From an uncultured Lentisphaerota bacterium (GTDB lineage Bacteria; Verrucomicrobiota; Kiritimatiellia; CAIQIC01), in assembly GCA_903912445.1 (NCBI GenBank), contig CAIWHP010000244.1, positions 1-64,000 of the forward strand: a stretch of DNA of 64,000 nt, given 5' to 3'. Position numbers and translations under genes: made by a program. Under the pieces are notes generated by a model. The model searched no databases. It was not told where the DNA came from and saw only the letters and a list, made by a program, of their open reading frames with translations. Numbering within the stretch: position 1 is the first letter of the stretch; each line of letters begins with the position of its first letter. Of this stretch, positions 40,521 to 48,255 are shown piece after piece.

Positions 40521-43514
40521 ATGCGCTTGCACGCCCTGCTCTTGTCCCTCGTCCTCGGCCGCGCGGCCTGCGCCGCGCCGGAGCTTGTTGCGCCCGGCAA
40601 CCCGTATGAGTTTCCTGCGCATCCGACGGCCGAGGGCGCGCCGCTGATCTTCGAGCACAGCGCCGCGGCGGGACCGGACGAGACGTTCCTGCTCGTCGGC
40701 GCGGACCTCACCACGAATCTTTCCGTCTGGGGCGGGAGCGCGCAGTCGCCGGCCGGGCAGGAGTGGAAACCGCACGTGCAGTTCCTGACCAACGGCCTGC
40801 TCGCGGCGACGCTGCCGCAGAAGGCGCAGGACGGGCTGTTCCTGGTGTGGGCGAAAAACGCGCGCGGCTATTCCGCGCCGGTCATGCTCAACGCGCCGCA
40901 GCCGTGGTGGTGCAGCCCGGATCGCGCGGCGGCCGGCGCCGCCGTCCGCGTCTTCGGGCGCAACCTCGCGCGCCGGCCGGATGGCGCGCGCGCTTTCGTC
41001 TGCCTCGCCCAGCCGGGCCAGCCGAGCCGCTGGGCCGAGGTGACGCAGGCGAACGACTACGAAGTCACCTTCCAGCTGCCGCTGGAGCTGGCACCGGGCG
41101 ATTATCAGGTCTGGCTGCATGCCGGCAGCGGCGGCGCGTCCGGCTGGGGCGGCCCGGTGGCCTTGCGGGTAATGCCGGCCAAGGACAAGAGGGCGAACAG
41201 TCTCTTCAGCCCCTCGGAAAAGGCCACGCTGTTGCCGGCCGAGGGCGCAGAGCTCCAGGCCGCGCTCACGGCGCAAGCCGCGCGCGGCGGCGGCACGGTG
41301 CGCCTGCCCGCCGGCACCTTCAAGGTGGCCATCACGCTGCGCATCCCCGCCGGCGTGCGCCTCGCGGGCGCGGGCCGCGAAGAGACGCGGCTGCAGTTCA
41401 CTCACGACCCGGCGGTCCCGCTGCCGCGCCTCAGCGGCGGCGGCTGGGGCCAGGCGCCCGGCGCGATCCACACGCCCGGCGACACCATGGAATACCAGCT
41501 CGACATGCCCGCCACCGGCACGTGGACCGTCTGGGTGCGCTATGGCACCGACATGAGCCCGTGGAAGCGGCCCGGCGTCAGCGGCTGCTACACGCTCGCC
41601 GTCGACGGCGGAGCACCGGTCTGGCTCAAGGGGCTTGAGAACACGGGCAGCTTCGGCGCTTTCAAGTGGACGAAGTCGGCGGAGCTCAACCTGGCGGCCG
41701 GCCAGCACACCTTGGTCTGGAAAAACGTCAAGGGCGGCGGCGCCTCGCTCGACGCGTTCGTGTTCGCGCTCGATCAACAGTTCGCGCCGACGCAAACCCC
41801 GCCGCCGGAAAATTCACCGGCCGTCGTCGTGGTGCAGGGCGAGGACTGCACCCGTTTCGCCGCCAAGGATGGCACGCTGCCCGGCGGCGACCATGCGGCC
41901 CTCTGGCTCGCGGGCGACGGCGCCGGCGTCAGCGACCTGACCGTGCTCGGCGATGCGCGGCTGAACATCGGCGTCGCCATCCGGTCACCCTCGCCGCTCG
42001 CGTGGCAGGGCGACAACCGCGTCCGGCGCCTCCGCATCGCCGATTGCGACGGCAAGCAGGCCGAGAACTGCGGCGTGCTAGTGCACAACGCCGAACGCGC
42101 GGCCGTCAGCGATTGCGAAATCTTCGGACGCACTCCCCTGTTCATCTCCGGCGCGCGCCGCTGCACGTTCAGCGGCAACCGCCTCGTCCCGGTCACGCGC
42201 TTCGGCGGCAATGCCGAGGCCGCGATCCTCGGCCGCTGCGAGCCGATCGAGGAGTGCATCGTCGAGCACAACGTGATCGCCGCGCCACCTGGCGCGGCGG
42301 CGGGCGGACCGACCGCCCGCCGCCTGCTCTGGTTCTCCACCGGCCACGGCTCGATCATCCATAACTGGATCGCGCACAACGGCGTCGAGGCGCCGGCAGC
42401 GCCCGGCGCCGCCACGGGCGCGGGCCAGGCGCGCTTCGGCGGTGTCGCGGGCACCGACCAGAATGTGGGCGAAACGATCTTGTTCGAGGGCAACCACCGC
42501 ACCGCCTACTTCGGGCCGCTCGCCGCCGCCGATGGGCAGAGCGTGACGCTGCCGAAGACCCTGCCCGCGACGCCAGACAACCGGCTAGGCAACGTCAAGC
42601 GCGAGCAGCTCGCGCACGATGCCGCAGGCCAAGAGACGCCCTACTGGCCACCGGCCGTGGACGACGGCTCCGGCGAGCCGCCGCTCCGCGAATATTTCGT
42701 CACGATTCTTTCCGGCCGCGGCCAGGGCCAGACGCGGCGCGTGGTCGCACGCACCGAAGAAAAGCTGGTGCTCGACCGGCCGTGGCGCAGCGCGCCCGCC
42801 GCGGGCAGCGTCGTCGCGGTCGCGACGATGTTTCACCAAAACTTGATCGTCGGCAATCACACCCCCGACGGCATGACCGGCATCCAGCTGTGGATTTCGT
42901 GCGTGGAAAACATCATCGCCGGCAACACCATCGCGCGGCAGCGCAAGCCGGGCCTGTATCTTTACGGCAACGGCACGACCCTGGCCTCCTCGATGCCGCG
43001 CACGTGGAACCGCGGCATCAGCCCGCTGTTCTGGAATGTGGCCGAAGGCAACCGCACCGAGGAATGCAGCGCCGGCGCGCTGGTCACCAGCGGCGACTCC
43101 GCCGCGCTGCCGGTCGAGTTTCCGCGCGCGCTCGGCAACGTCCTGCGGCACAACTCCTTCATCCGCAGCCGCACCGATGGCGTCGTCCTTACCAGCCGCA
43201 GTCCCGCCAAGGGCGTGGGCGACACCTCCGCCTCCGTCGCCGGAACCATCGTCGAGTTCAATGTGGTACGCGATGCCACGACCGCCTATCACGTCGCCGC
43301 CAGCGCCGACGCCACCGTGCTGCGCCGCAACCACGCCTATTTCTGGTATCCGGTGAACAACTCCACAAACACGCCGGTCGCCTTCGCCGTGGACAGCAGC
43401 AACACCACCTGCGCCATCGAGCTGAACTCCAGCGAGGGCATCCACGGCGCTCACGACGGGCGCATCATCGACCTCAAGCGCCCCGACGGCACACTCCGCC
43501 TGCCGCAAAAGTGA
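40521..43514 (+). CDS. Secreted right-handed beta-helix protein with inserted carbohydrate-binding-like domain
   Basis: A 997-residue exported protein (signal MRLHALLLSLVLGRAACA). The first ~230 residues look like two Ig-like/IPT folds. A pectate-lyase-type beta-helix begins with LQAALTAQAARGGGTVRLPAGTFKV (about 250-275) and is interrupted around residues 305-420 by a CBM35-like domain (MEYQLDMPATGTWTVWVRY ... TLVWKNVKGGGASLDAF). The helix resumes with many parallel turns (DCEIFGR..., HNSFIRSRTDGVVL). It probably cuts or binds an acidic polysaccharide. It begins 53 bases after a TTCCAAG pair and downstream of DUF1501. Confidence 0.78.
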   Translation: MRLHALLLSLVLGRAACAAPELVAPGNPYEFPAHPTAEGAPLIFEHSAAAGPDETFLLVGADLTTNLSVWGGSAQSPAGQEWKPHVQFLTNGLLAATLPQKAQDGLFLVWAKNARGYSAPVMLNAPQPWWCSPDRAAAGAAVRVFGRNLARRPDGARAFVCLAQPGQPSRWAEVTQANDYEVTFQLPLELAPGDYQVWLHAGSGGASGWGGPVALRVMPAKDKRANSLFSPSEKATLLPAEGAELQAALTAQAARGGGTVRLPAGTFKVAITLRIPAGVRLAGAGREETRLQFTHDPAVPLPRLSGGGWGQAPGAIHTPGDTMEYQLDMPATGTWTVWVRYGTDMSPWKRPGVSGCYTLAVDGGAPVWLKGLENTGSFGAFKWTKSAELNLAAGQHTLVWKNVKGGGASLDAFVFALDQQFAPTQTPPPENSPAVVVVQGEDCTRFAAKDGTLPGGDHAALWLAGDGAGVSDLTVLGDARLNIGVAIRSPSPLAWQGDNRVRRLRIADCDGKQAENCGVLVHNAERAAVSDCEIFGRTPLFISGARRCTFSGNRLVPVTRFGGNAEAAILGRCEPIEECIVEHNVIAAPPGAAAGGPTARRLLWFSTGHGSIIHNWIAHNGVEAPAAPGAATGAGQARFGGVAGTDQNVGETILFEGNHRTAYFGPLAAADGQSVTLPKTLPATPDNRLGNVKREQLAHDAAGQETPYWPPAVDDGSGEPPLREYFVTILSGRGQGQTRRVVARTEEKLVLDRPWRSAPAAGSVVAVATMFHQNLIVGNHTPDGMTGIQLWISCVENIIAGNTIARQRKPGLYLYGNGTTLASSMPRTWNRGISPLFWNVAEGNRTEECSAGALVTSGDSAALPVEFPRALGNVLRHNSFIRSRTDGVVLTSRSPAKGVGDTSASVAGTIVEFNVVRDATTAYHVAASADATVLRRNHAYFWYPVNNSTNTPVAFAVDSSNTTCAIELNSSEGIHGAHDGRIIDLKRPDGTLRLPQK

Positions 43515-43750
43515 GATCTCGCCGGCCGGGATACGAAATTATTTTCAAGAACAATGGACGAGGGTGAAAGGGCGGGTGCCGACCAAGCCAGGGGACGAAG
43601 CCGCGCCGCAGCGCGGACGCGCCACGGCAGCCCGCCCAAGCAGGCCATCCGTTGACGCGGAATATTTGCGCGGCCAACTGCGCTTTTCAGAGGGCCGGGA
43701 AAGCCCTGACGCCGCAACGGCCGGGACGGATTTGTTTTTTTACCAACGCA

Positions 43751-43776
43751 GTGCGGGCGGCTTGCGCCGCCCGCAC
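43751..43776 (-). terminator. Stem-loop at the 3' side of hpf
   Basis: A perfect 11-bp stem GTGCGGGCGGC / GCCGCCCGCAC with a four-base loop lies just after the end of hpf as read on the minus strand. No uridine tract follows on that strand; a T-run lies on the other side, so a plus-strand reader would also not see a classic terminator. It likely ends or protects the mRNA, but that is a weak call. The rest of the 43515-43781 gap holds no gene. Confidence 0.45.
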
Positions 43777-43781
43777 CGACT

Positions 43782-44126
43782 TCATAGTTCCGCGACGCCA
43801 GTGCGGGCTTCGACGTGGGAGAGCGGCTCCTTGCCCTTGTGGTTCTGCCATTTTTCGGTCTGGCGCTCGATCTGCCGGGCGGTTTTCTCGACGGCGCCGG
43901 TGATGGAGGCATACATGTCGTTCGCCTCTTCCTTGGCTTCGACGCGCAGATGATGCGGGCCCTGAACAACGACCTCGGCGATCTGCCGATGCTTTTCGAC
44001 CGCCAGAATCACATGCGCATGCAGGATGCGCGGAAAATCGGCCAGTTCATGCTCAACGCGTTCGAGTGCAAAGTCGCGCAGCGACTCCGTGACTTCCATA
44101 TGCCGGCCGGTGACAGTAATCTGCAT
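43782..44126 (-). CDS. hpf: Ribosome hibernation-promoting factor (short HPF/YfiA)
   Basis: A 114-residue protein starting MQITVTGRHMEVTESLRDFA, the classic beginning of the RaiA/HPF family. The ATG at 44126 is chosen; an in-frame start at 44159 would overlap lptB. It binds the 30S subunit and helps form inactive ribosomes in stationary phase. The length shows the short form without the dimerisation domain. In many Gram-negative bacteria hpf sits beside lptB and rpoN; here rpoN is absent. It follows lptB by 29 bases in the same direction. Confidence 0.93.
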   Translation of the reverse strand: MQITVTGRHMEVTESLRDFALERVEHELADFPRILHAHVILAVEKHRQIAEVVVQGPHHLRVEAKEEANDMYASITGAVEKTARQIERQTEKWQNHKGKEPLSHVEARTGVAEL

Positions 44127-44155
44127 GGTCTGCCTCCTGTTCCTGGTTTGTTTGC

Positions 44156-44917
44156 TCACATGCTGAACCGCGGACCGAGGTACAGCTCGCGGCTCATCGG
44201 ATCATTGATCAAAAAGCTGCTGGTACCTTCGCGCAAAACCTTGCCTTCGCAAATCAGGTACGCGCGATCCACCACCGCCAGCGTCTCCCGGACGTTGTGG
44301 TCGGTGATCAAAATTCCCAAGCCCTTGGCCTTGAGGCCGATGATGATCTGTTGCACATCGTAGACCGCCAGCGGATCCACGCCGCTGAACGGTTCATCCA
44401 GCAGGATCAGTGCCGGGTTTGTCACCAACGCGCGGGTGATCTCCAGCCGGCGCCGCTCGCCGCCGGAGAGCGTGTAGGCCTTCTGCTTGGCGAGGTGCGC
44501 AATCTTCAGCTCGTCGAGCAGCTCGCCGAGCCGCTGGCGGCGTTCGCGGCCGGAGAGCGGCAGGGTCTCGAGAATGGCCAGCACATTCTCTTCGACCGTC
44601 AATTGCCGGAAAATGCTCGGTTCCTGCGACAGGTAGCCCAAGCCCATGCGCGCGCGGCGGAACATCGGGGCGGTGGTCACGTCCTGCCCCTGGAAGAAAA
44701 CCTGGCCCTCCGTCGGCTGGATCAGGCCGACGATCATGTAGAAGCTCGTCGTCTTGCCCGCGCCGTTCGGGCCGAGCAGGCCGACGATCTCGCCGCGGTT
44801 GACGCTGATGTTGACGCCGTTGACGACCCGCCGCCGATGGTAGGCCTTGACCAGCTCGCGCGTCTCGGCCAGCGTGCCGCTATTTTTCGTTGCCGAAGAA
44901 TTGCTCACGCGCGCCAC
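44156..44917 (-). CDS. lptB: Lipopolysaccharide export ATP-binding protein LptB
   Basis: A 253-residue ABC ATPase that powers LPS extraction with LptFG. Walker A GPNGAGKTT, the Q-loop region LSQEPSIFRQLTVEENV, signature LSGGERRR and Walker B LILLDEPFSGVDP are intact. The text from KAYHRRRVVNGVNI on matches LptB closely. The GTG start at 44917 lies 38 bases inside lptA; GTG 44908 is an alternative. It is the last LPS gene before hpf. The membrane partners lptF and lptG are not in the window. Confidence 0.94.
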   Translation of the reverse strand: MARVSNSSATKNSGTLAETRELVKAYHRRRVVNGVNISVNRGEIVGLLGPNGAGKTTSFYMIVGLIQPTEGQVFFQGQDVTTAPMFRRARMGLGYLSQEPSIFRQLTVEENVLAILETLPLSGRERRQRLGELLDELKIAHLAKQKAYTLSGGERRRLEITRALVTNPALILLDEPFSGVDPLAVYDVQQIIIGLKAKGLGILITDHNVRETLAVVDRAYLICEGKVLREGTSSFLINDPMSRELYLGPRFSM

Positions 44918-45395
44918 CTTTTTCCGGATAGACCACGAGCCGCGCCCGCGGATGGACCAGGATCCGGCTCTCGTTGCGGAACATGGTGATGATCTCGCCT
45001 TCGAGCATATCCTTGCCGCGCATCACGCGCGGCTTGCCGGAGAGTACGATCTTGCCGGAGTCAATGTCGTAGGTCGCCACGTCGGACTTCGCCAGCTTGT
45101 CGGTCTGGCGGATGTTGACCTTGCCCTCGGCCTTGATCGTCTTGATCTTGTTGTTGGTGTCGAACGTCAAGGTCAGCTTTTCGGACGTCAGCTGCATCTG
45201 CGGGTCGGTAACGACGACGTGGCCCTCGAACAGCGCAAAATGCTGTTTATAGTCGGCCGTGAGCTGGTCGGAGGTGATGATCGTCACTTCCTCCTCGGCC
45301 TCGGCTGGTTTGGCCGCAACCTTCTTGTCGGCGGCGTAGACGCCGCCGGCCGCCAGCCCAAGACCCAGCAACGCATACAGATAAAACTTCTTCAC
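44880..45395 (-). CDS. lptA: Periplasmic LPS bridge protein LptA-like (OstA domain)
   Basis: A 171-residue exported protein. GTG at 45395 overlaps the lptC stop (GTGA); a signal peptide follows (FYLYALLGLGLAAGGVYA). The mature part has the repeated beta-turn pattern of the OstA/LptA jelly-roll (ADYKQHFALFEGHVVVTD, LTFDTNNKIKTIKAEGKVNI, ATYDIDSGKIVLSGKPRV). It would carry LPS across the periplasm between LptC and LptD. Its 3' end overlaps lptB by 38 bases. Position between lptC and lptB gives strong support. Confidence 0.9.
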   Translation of the reverse strand: MKKFYLYALLGLGLAAGGVYAADKKVAAKPAEAEEEVTIITSDQLTADYKQHFALFEGHVVVTDPQMQLTSEKLTLTFDTNNKIKTIKAEGKVNIRQTDKLAKSDVATYDIDSGKIVLSGKPRVMRGKDMLEGEIITMFRNESRILVHPRARLVVYPEKGGAREQFFGNEK

Positions 45396-45847
45396 GGTAT
45401 GAATCCTTCCTGCTTGCGCGCGCCCTTGAGCACGACGCGTACCTGGTGCTTGATCACCATCCGCTCGCTGCGCCGGTCGAAATCGAAACCTGTGCCGGTG
45501 ATGATCATGTCGGGCCGGGCGATGCACACCGCGCCGGTCGAATTGGCCGTGCCGTGCTCGCGGTCATAGAGGCACTGCGGCGCCGTGATGCGCACATCGG
45601 CCTGCGTGCCGCTGCCGAACACCTCGTATTTGAGCTGCTGGACCTCGATCGGGCCGCTCAGGGGGATGGTGGCATGGTCGCCGCGCAGCAGGCTCTTCAG
45701 GCGGCCCTGATCGTCGTATTCCGGCACCCGCAGCCCCGTGATCACCTGCCGGTCGGTGGTTTGCGCCAGCGCGAGACACACGCCGACGGCCAGCGCACCG
45801 AATACGAGAATGCTTTTTTTCTGCAGGATCATGCGGCCGCTTTTCAT
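45392..45847 (-). CDS. lptC: LPS export protein LptC-like
   Basis: A 151-residue protein with a single N-terminal membrane segment (SILVFGALAVGVCLALA) and a beta-rich domain related to LptA (IPLSGPIEVQQLKYEVFG, ITAPQCLYDREHGTANSTG). LptC is an inner-membrane bridge to LptA. Sequence similarity in this family is low, so the call rests mainly on the fold pattern and position: it lies 21 bases after kdsA and overlaps lptA by four bases. ATG 45847 is the start; ATG 45832 is an alternative. Confidence 0.82.
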   Translation of the reverse strand: MKSGRMILQKKSILVFGALAVGVCLALAQTTDRQVITGLRVPEYDDQGRLKSLLRGDHATIPLSGPIEVQQLKYEVFGSGTQADVRITAPQCLYDREHGTANSTGAVCIARPDMIITGTGFDFDRRSERMVIKHQVRVVLKGARKQEGFIP

Positions 45848-45868
45848 TTCCGGCAGACGTTAACCCCG

Positions 45869-46684
45869 CTACACGATGCCGTCAATGGCGATCAACTGCC
45901 GCCACAGTTTTTTCAGCGCGGCCAAGGCGATGGCGTTGGCGGCATCGCTCAACGCCGCGGGCGGGTTGACATGCGTTTCGAGGAAGACCCCGTCGCAGCC
46001 GGTCGCCACCGCCGCGCGCGCCAGCGCCGGCGCAAAGCGCCCGTCGCCGCCGGAGACCGCGCCCGCGCCGCCGGGCAGCTGCACGCTGTGCGTCGCGTCG
46101 AAGATCACCGGGTAGCCCAGCTCGCGCAGCAGCAGCAGGCTACGCATGTCGGCCACGAGGTTGTTATAGCCAAAGCTGGCGCCGCGCTCGGTGATGAGGA
46201 TGCGCCGGTTGCCCGTGCTCTCGACCTTGGCGATCGCGTGGCGCATGTCCCGCGGCGCCAGGAACTGGCCCTTCTTGATGTTGACCACCGCGCCGCTGGC
46301 GCCGGCGGCCAGCAACAGGTCGGTCTGGCGGCAGAGGAACGCCGGAATTTGCAGCACGTCGACAACCGCGGCGGCCGGCGCCACCTGGGCCACCTCGTGC
46401 ACATCGGTCAGGACCGGCACGCCATATTTTTCCTTCACCTCGCGCAAAATCTCCAGGCCCCGGACGAGGCCCGGGCCGCGATAGGAGTTGAGCGAGGTCC
46501 GGTTCGCCTTGTCGAACGACGCTTTGAAGATGAACGGTATCTTTTCCGCACGCGCCAGCTTGGCCAGCTGGCCGGCCAGCGCAAGGCAGCCGGCACGGCT
46601 CTCGATGACGCACGGGCCGGCAATCAGCGCCAGCGGCGCGCCGCCGCCGAACCGGACCGGACCTACTCGAACTTGTTTGGTCAT
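45869..46684 (-). CDS. kdsA: 3-deoxy-8-phosphooctulonate synthase
   Basis: A 271-residue KDO-8-phosphate synthase that condenses phosphoenolpyruvate and arabinose-5-phosphate in LPS core synthesis. ALIAGPCVIES near the N-terminus, FKASFDKANRTS (about 52-63), VLTDVHE and VNIKKGQFLAP are family signatures. A cysteine in IAGPCVIE could be a metal ligand in the metal-dependent class. It is in a minus-strand LPS cluster: kdsB upstream (121 bases away) and lptC downstream. The pyrG gene often found between kdsB and kdsA is missing. Confidence 0.96.
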   Translation of the reverse strand: MTKQVRVGPVRFGGGAPLALIAGPCVIESRAGCLALAGQLAKLARAEKIPFIFKASFDKANRTSLNSYRGPGLVRGLEILREVKEKYGVPVLTDVHEVAQVAPAAAVVDVLQIPAFLCRQTDLLLAAGASGAVVNIKKGQFLAPRDMRHAIAKVESTGNRRILITERGASFGYNNLVADMRSLLLLRELGYPVIFDATHSVQLPGGAGAVSGGDGRFAPALARAAVATGCDGVFLETHVNPPAALSDAANAIALAALKKLWRQLIAIDGIV

Positions 46685-46715
46685 GACATGACTCCCGAGA
46701 GCGAAGAAATGGAGC

Positions 46716-46808
46716 GTTGGGGTATTGGCGTGTTGGCGCTCTGGACGTGGAGAGCAGCCCTAAGCTTTATTGGGGGCGGCTGATTACTCATGCTCTGATC
46801 ACTCGTCA
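46716..46808. repeat. Degenerate short repeats in the kdsB-kdsA gap
   Basis: Within the 121-base gap are GTTGGGGTA-TTGGCGT-GTTGGCGC (46716-46739) and the doublet TGATTACTCATGC / TGATCACTCGTCAC (46781-46808). The latter overlaps the last codons of kdsB (ending SGVMQVG). They look like decayed tandem repeats of a kind distinct from the TTCCAAG dyads. Confidence 0.5.
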
Positions 46809-47567
46809 CCCAACCTGCATCACTCCGCTCCGCCGCAGCGCCTGCTCGGCGCGGCCGACGTCCTCCGGCGTATCCACGCCCAGGCCGACGTCGTTGGTTT
46901 CCAGCACCTTCATCCGGCAGCCGAGCCACAAGGCGCGGAGTTGCTCGAGCTTCTCCGTCTGCTCCAACACGCACGGCGGCTCCTGCACCAGCCGTTCGAG
47001 GAACGTGCGGCGATAGGCATAGATGCCGATATGCCGCCAGTGCAGGCCGGCCGGCGCCGCGCCCTCCGCGGCGTCGCGGACGAACGGGATCGTCGCGCGC
47101 GAAAAATAGAGGGCGGCGCCGTCCCGGGCCCGCACCACCTTGACCACGCTGGACGCGGCCAAATCGCGCGTCTCGCGGATCGGCGCGGCCGCGGTCGCCA
47201 TGTCCCACGTGCGGTCGGCGGCGAGCGTCCGGCCGAGTTCGTCAATCAAGGCCGGATCGATCAGCGGCTCGTCGCCCTGGATGTTGATGACCACGTCGGC
47301 GGCGCAGCCGCGCACCGCCTCGGCGATGCGATCGGTGCCGGAGGGATGGTCGGGCGAGGTCATGACAACCTCCGCGCCAAAGGTCTGGGCGGCGGCGCAG
47401 ATGCGCTCGTCGTCGGTCGCCACCAGCAGGCGGTCGAGCGCTTGCGCCAGCCGCGCGCGCTCGACGACCCATTGCAGCAGGGGCTTGCCGAGGATCGGGA
47501 ACAGAATCTTGCCGGGGAACCGCGTCGAGCCCCAGCGCGCCGGAATGACACCGATGATGCCGGTCAT
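46806..47567 (-). CDS. kdsB: CMP-KDO synthetase (3-deoxy-manno-octulosonate cytidylyltransferase)
   Basis: A 253-residue nucleotidyltransferase that activates KDO with CTP for LPS core assembly. The N-terminus IIGVIPARWGSTRFPGK is the nucleotide-binding signature; INIQGDEPLID (about 96-106 with GDEPL) and FSRATIPF match KdsB. It is coupled to the preceding gene by a four-base overlap (ATGA). The C-terminal end is encoded by repeat-like sequence, but the conserved GVDTPEDVGRAEQALR tail is intact. kdsC and kdsD are not present in the window. Confidence 0.95.
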   Translation of the reverse strand: MTGIIGVIPARWGSTRFPGKILFPILGKPLLQWVVERARLAQALDRLLVATDDERICAAAQTFGAEVVMTSPDHPSGTDRIAEAVRGCAADVVINIQGDEPLIDPALIDELGRTLAADRTWDMATAAAPIRETRDLAASSVVKVVRARDGAALYFSRATIPFVRDAAEGAAPAGLHWRHIGIYAYRRTFLERLVQEPPCVLEQTEKLEQLRALWLGCRMKVLETNDVGLGVDTPEDVGRAEQALRRSGVMQVG

Positions 47568-48103
47568 TTCTTCTTCGTGTCCTTGTTGGCATCCTTATCC
47601 GTCTTGTCGGCGGGCGCTTCGCCGTTCAACGTCTTCTTCGCGGCGCTGATTTCCTTGTTCCAGTCGTTCTGCTCCTTGTTGTGCTTGACGGCGACGATGA
47701 CGCCCTCCGTCTCCGGGTCCACGAAGATCATCGTGGGCAGCGCGTCCCGATAGCTCCCGGCGGTTTCGCCGACCTGCCCGGGCAGCGCCTTGAGGTCCTT
47801 GATGTCGGCATAGATCACGATGCCCATCGAGCGCGCGCGCTGCAGAGCGAACTGCGTATCCTGAGCCAAGGTGCCTTTCTTGGCGCCTTCCTCGCTCAGG
47901 ACGAGGGCGACGGGTTTCTTCTTGGCTTTCGCCTCGCCCTTCACCTTGTCCCAGTCCTTGATCCGCTCGATCGACCTCGGGACCTTGACTTCCATGGGTT
48001 TGGGCTTCGGTATATTCCGCAAACTGCCGAGACCGGTTTGCGCCTGCGCCGCACCCTGCCATCCGAAACACACTGCCAATCCGCATGCGAGCCACCGTTT
48101 CAT
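47564..48103 (-). CDS. Exported protein with thioredoxin-like layout, unknown function
   Basis: A 179-residue protein starting MKRWLACGLAVCFGWQGAAQA, a signal peptide. The mature part has KKPVALVLSEEG, then TMIFVDPETEGVIVA, the strand pattern of a thioredoxin-like fold but without a CxxC active site. The C-terminus is Lys/Asp-rich (DKTDKDANKDTKKK). Start at ATG 48103 is chosen; an upstream in-frame extension to 48259 runs through TTCCAAG repeats and has no similarity. It overlaps kdsB by four bases and so belongs to the LPS operon, which may indicate an envelope function. Confidence 0.6.
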   Translation of the reverse strand: MKRWLACGLAVCFGWQGAAQAQTGLGSLRNIPKPKPMEVKVPRSIERIKDWDKVKGEAKAKKKPVALVLSEEGAKKGTLAQDTQFALQRARSMGIVIYADIKDLKALPGQVGETAGSYRDALPTMIFVDPETEGVIVAVKHNKEQNDWNKEISAAKKTLNGEAPADKTDKDANKDTKKK

Positions 48104-48152
48104 AGTTGCCTCCGGCTTGTTGCCGCGGGGAGCATAATCGGCCCGCCGCGGT

Positions 48153-48195
48153 TTTCCAAGTCTTGGAAATGGTCTTGGAAATACGCCTTGGAAAT
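48153..48195 (-). repeat. Palindromic repeat cluster H (one dyad plus two half-sites)
   Basis: One full dyad TTTTCCAAGTCTTGGAAA at 48153-48170, followed by the half-sites TCTTGGAAA (48174-48182) and CCTTGGAAA (48187-48195), which share the CTTGGAAA arm and are 12-13 bases apart. The cluster lies between the GH2 gene end and the signal-peptide protein that heads the LPS operon. Confidence 0.85.
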
Positions 48196-48255
48196 GCGCG
48201 CCGGGCATCAGGGCGGCGCCTGGCGGCGCCCACGGGCCTCCGCCAAGACTCCGCC

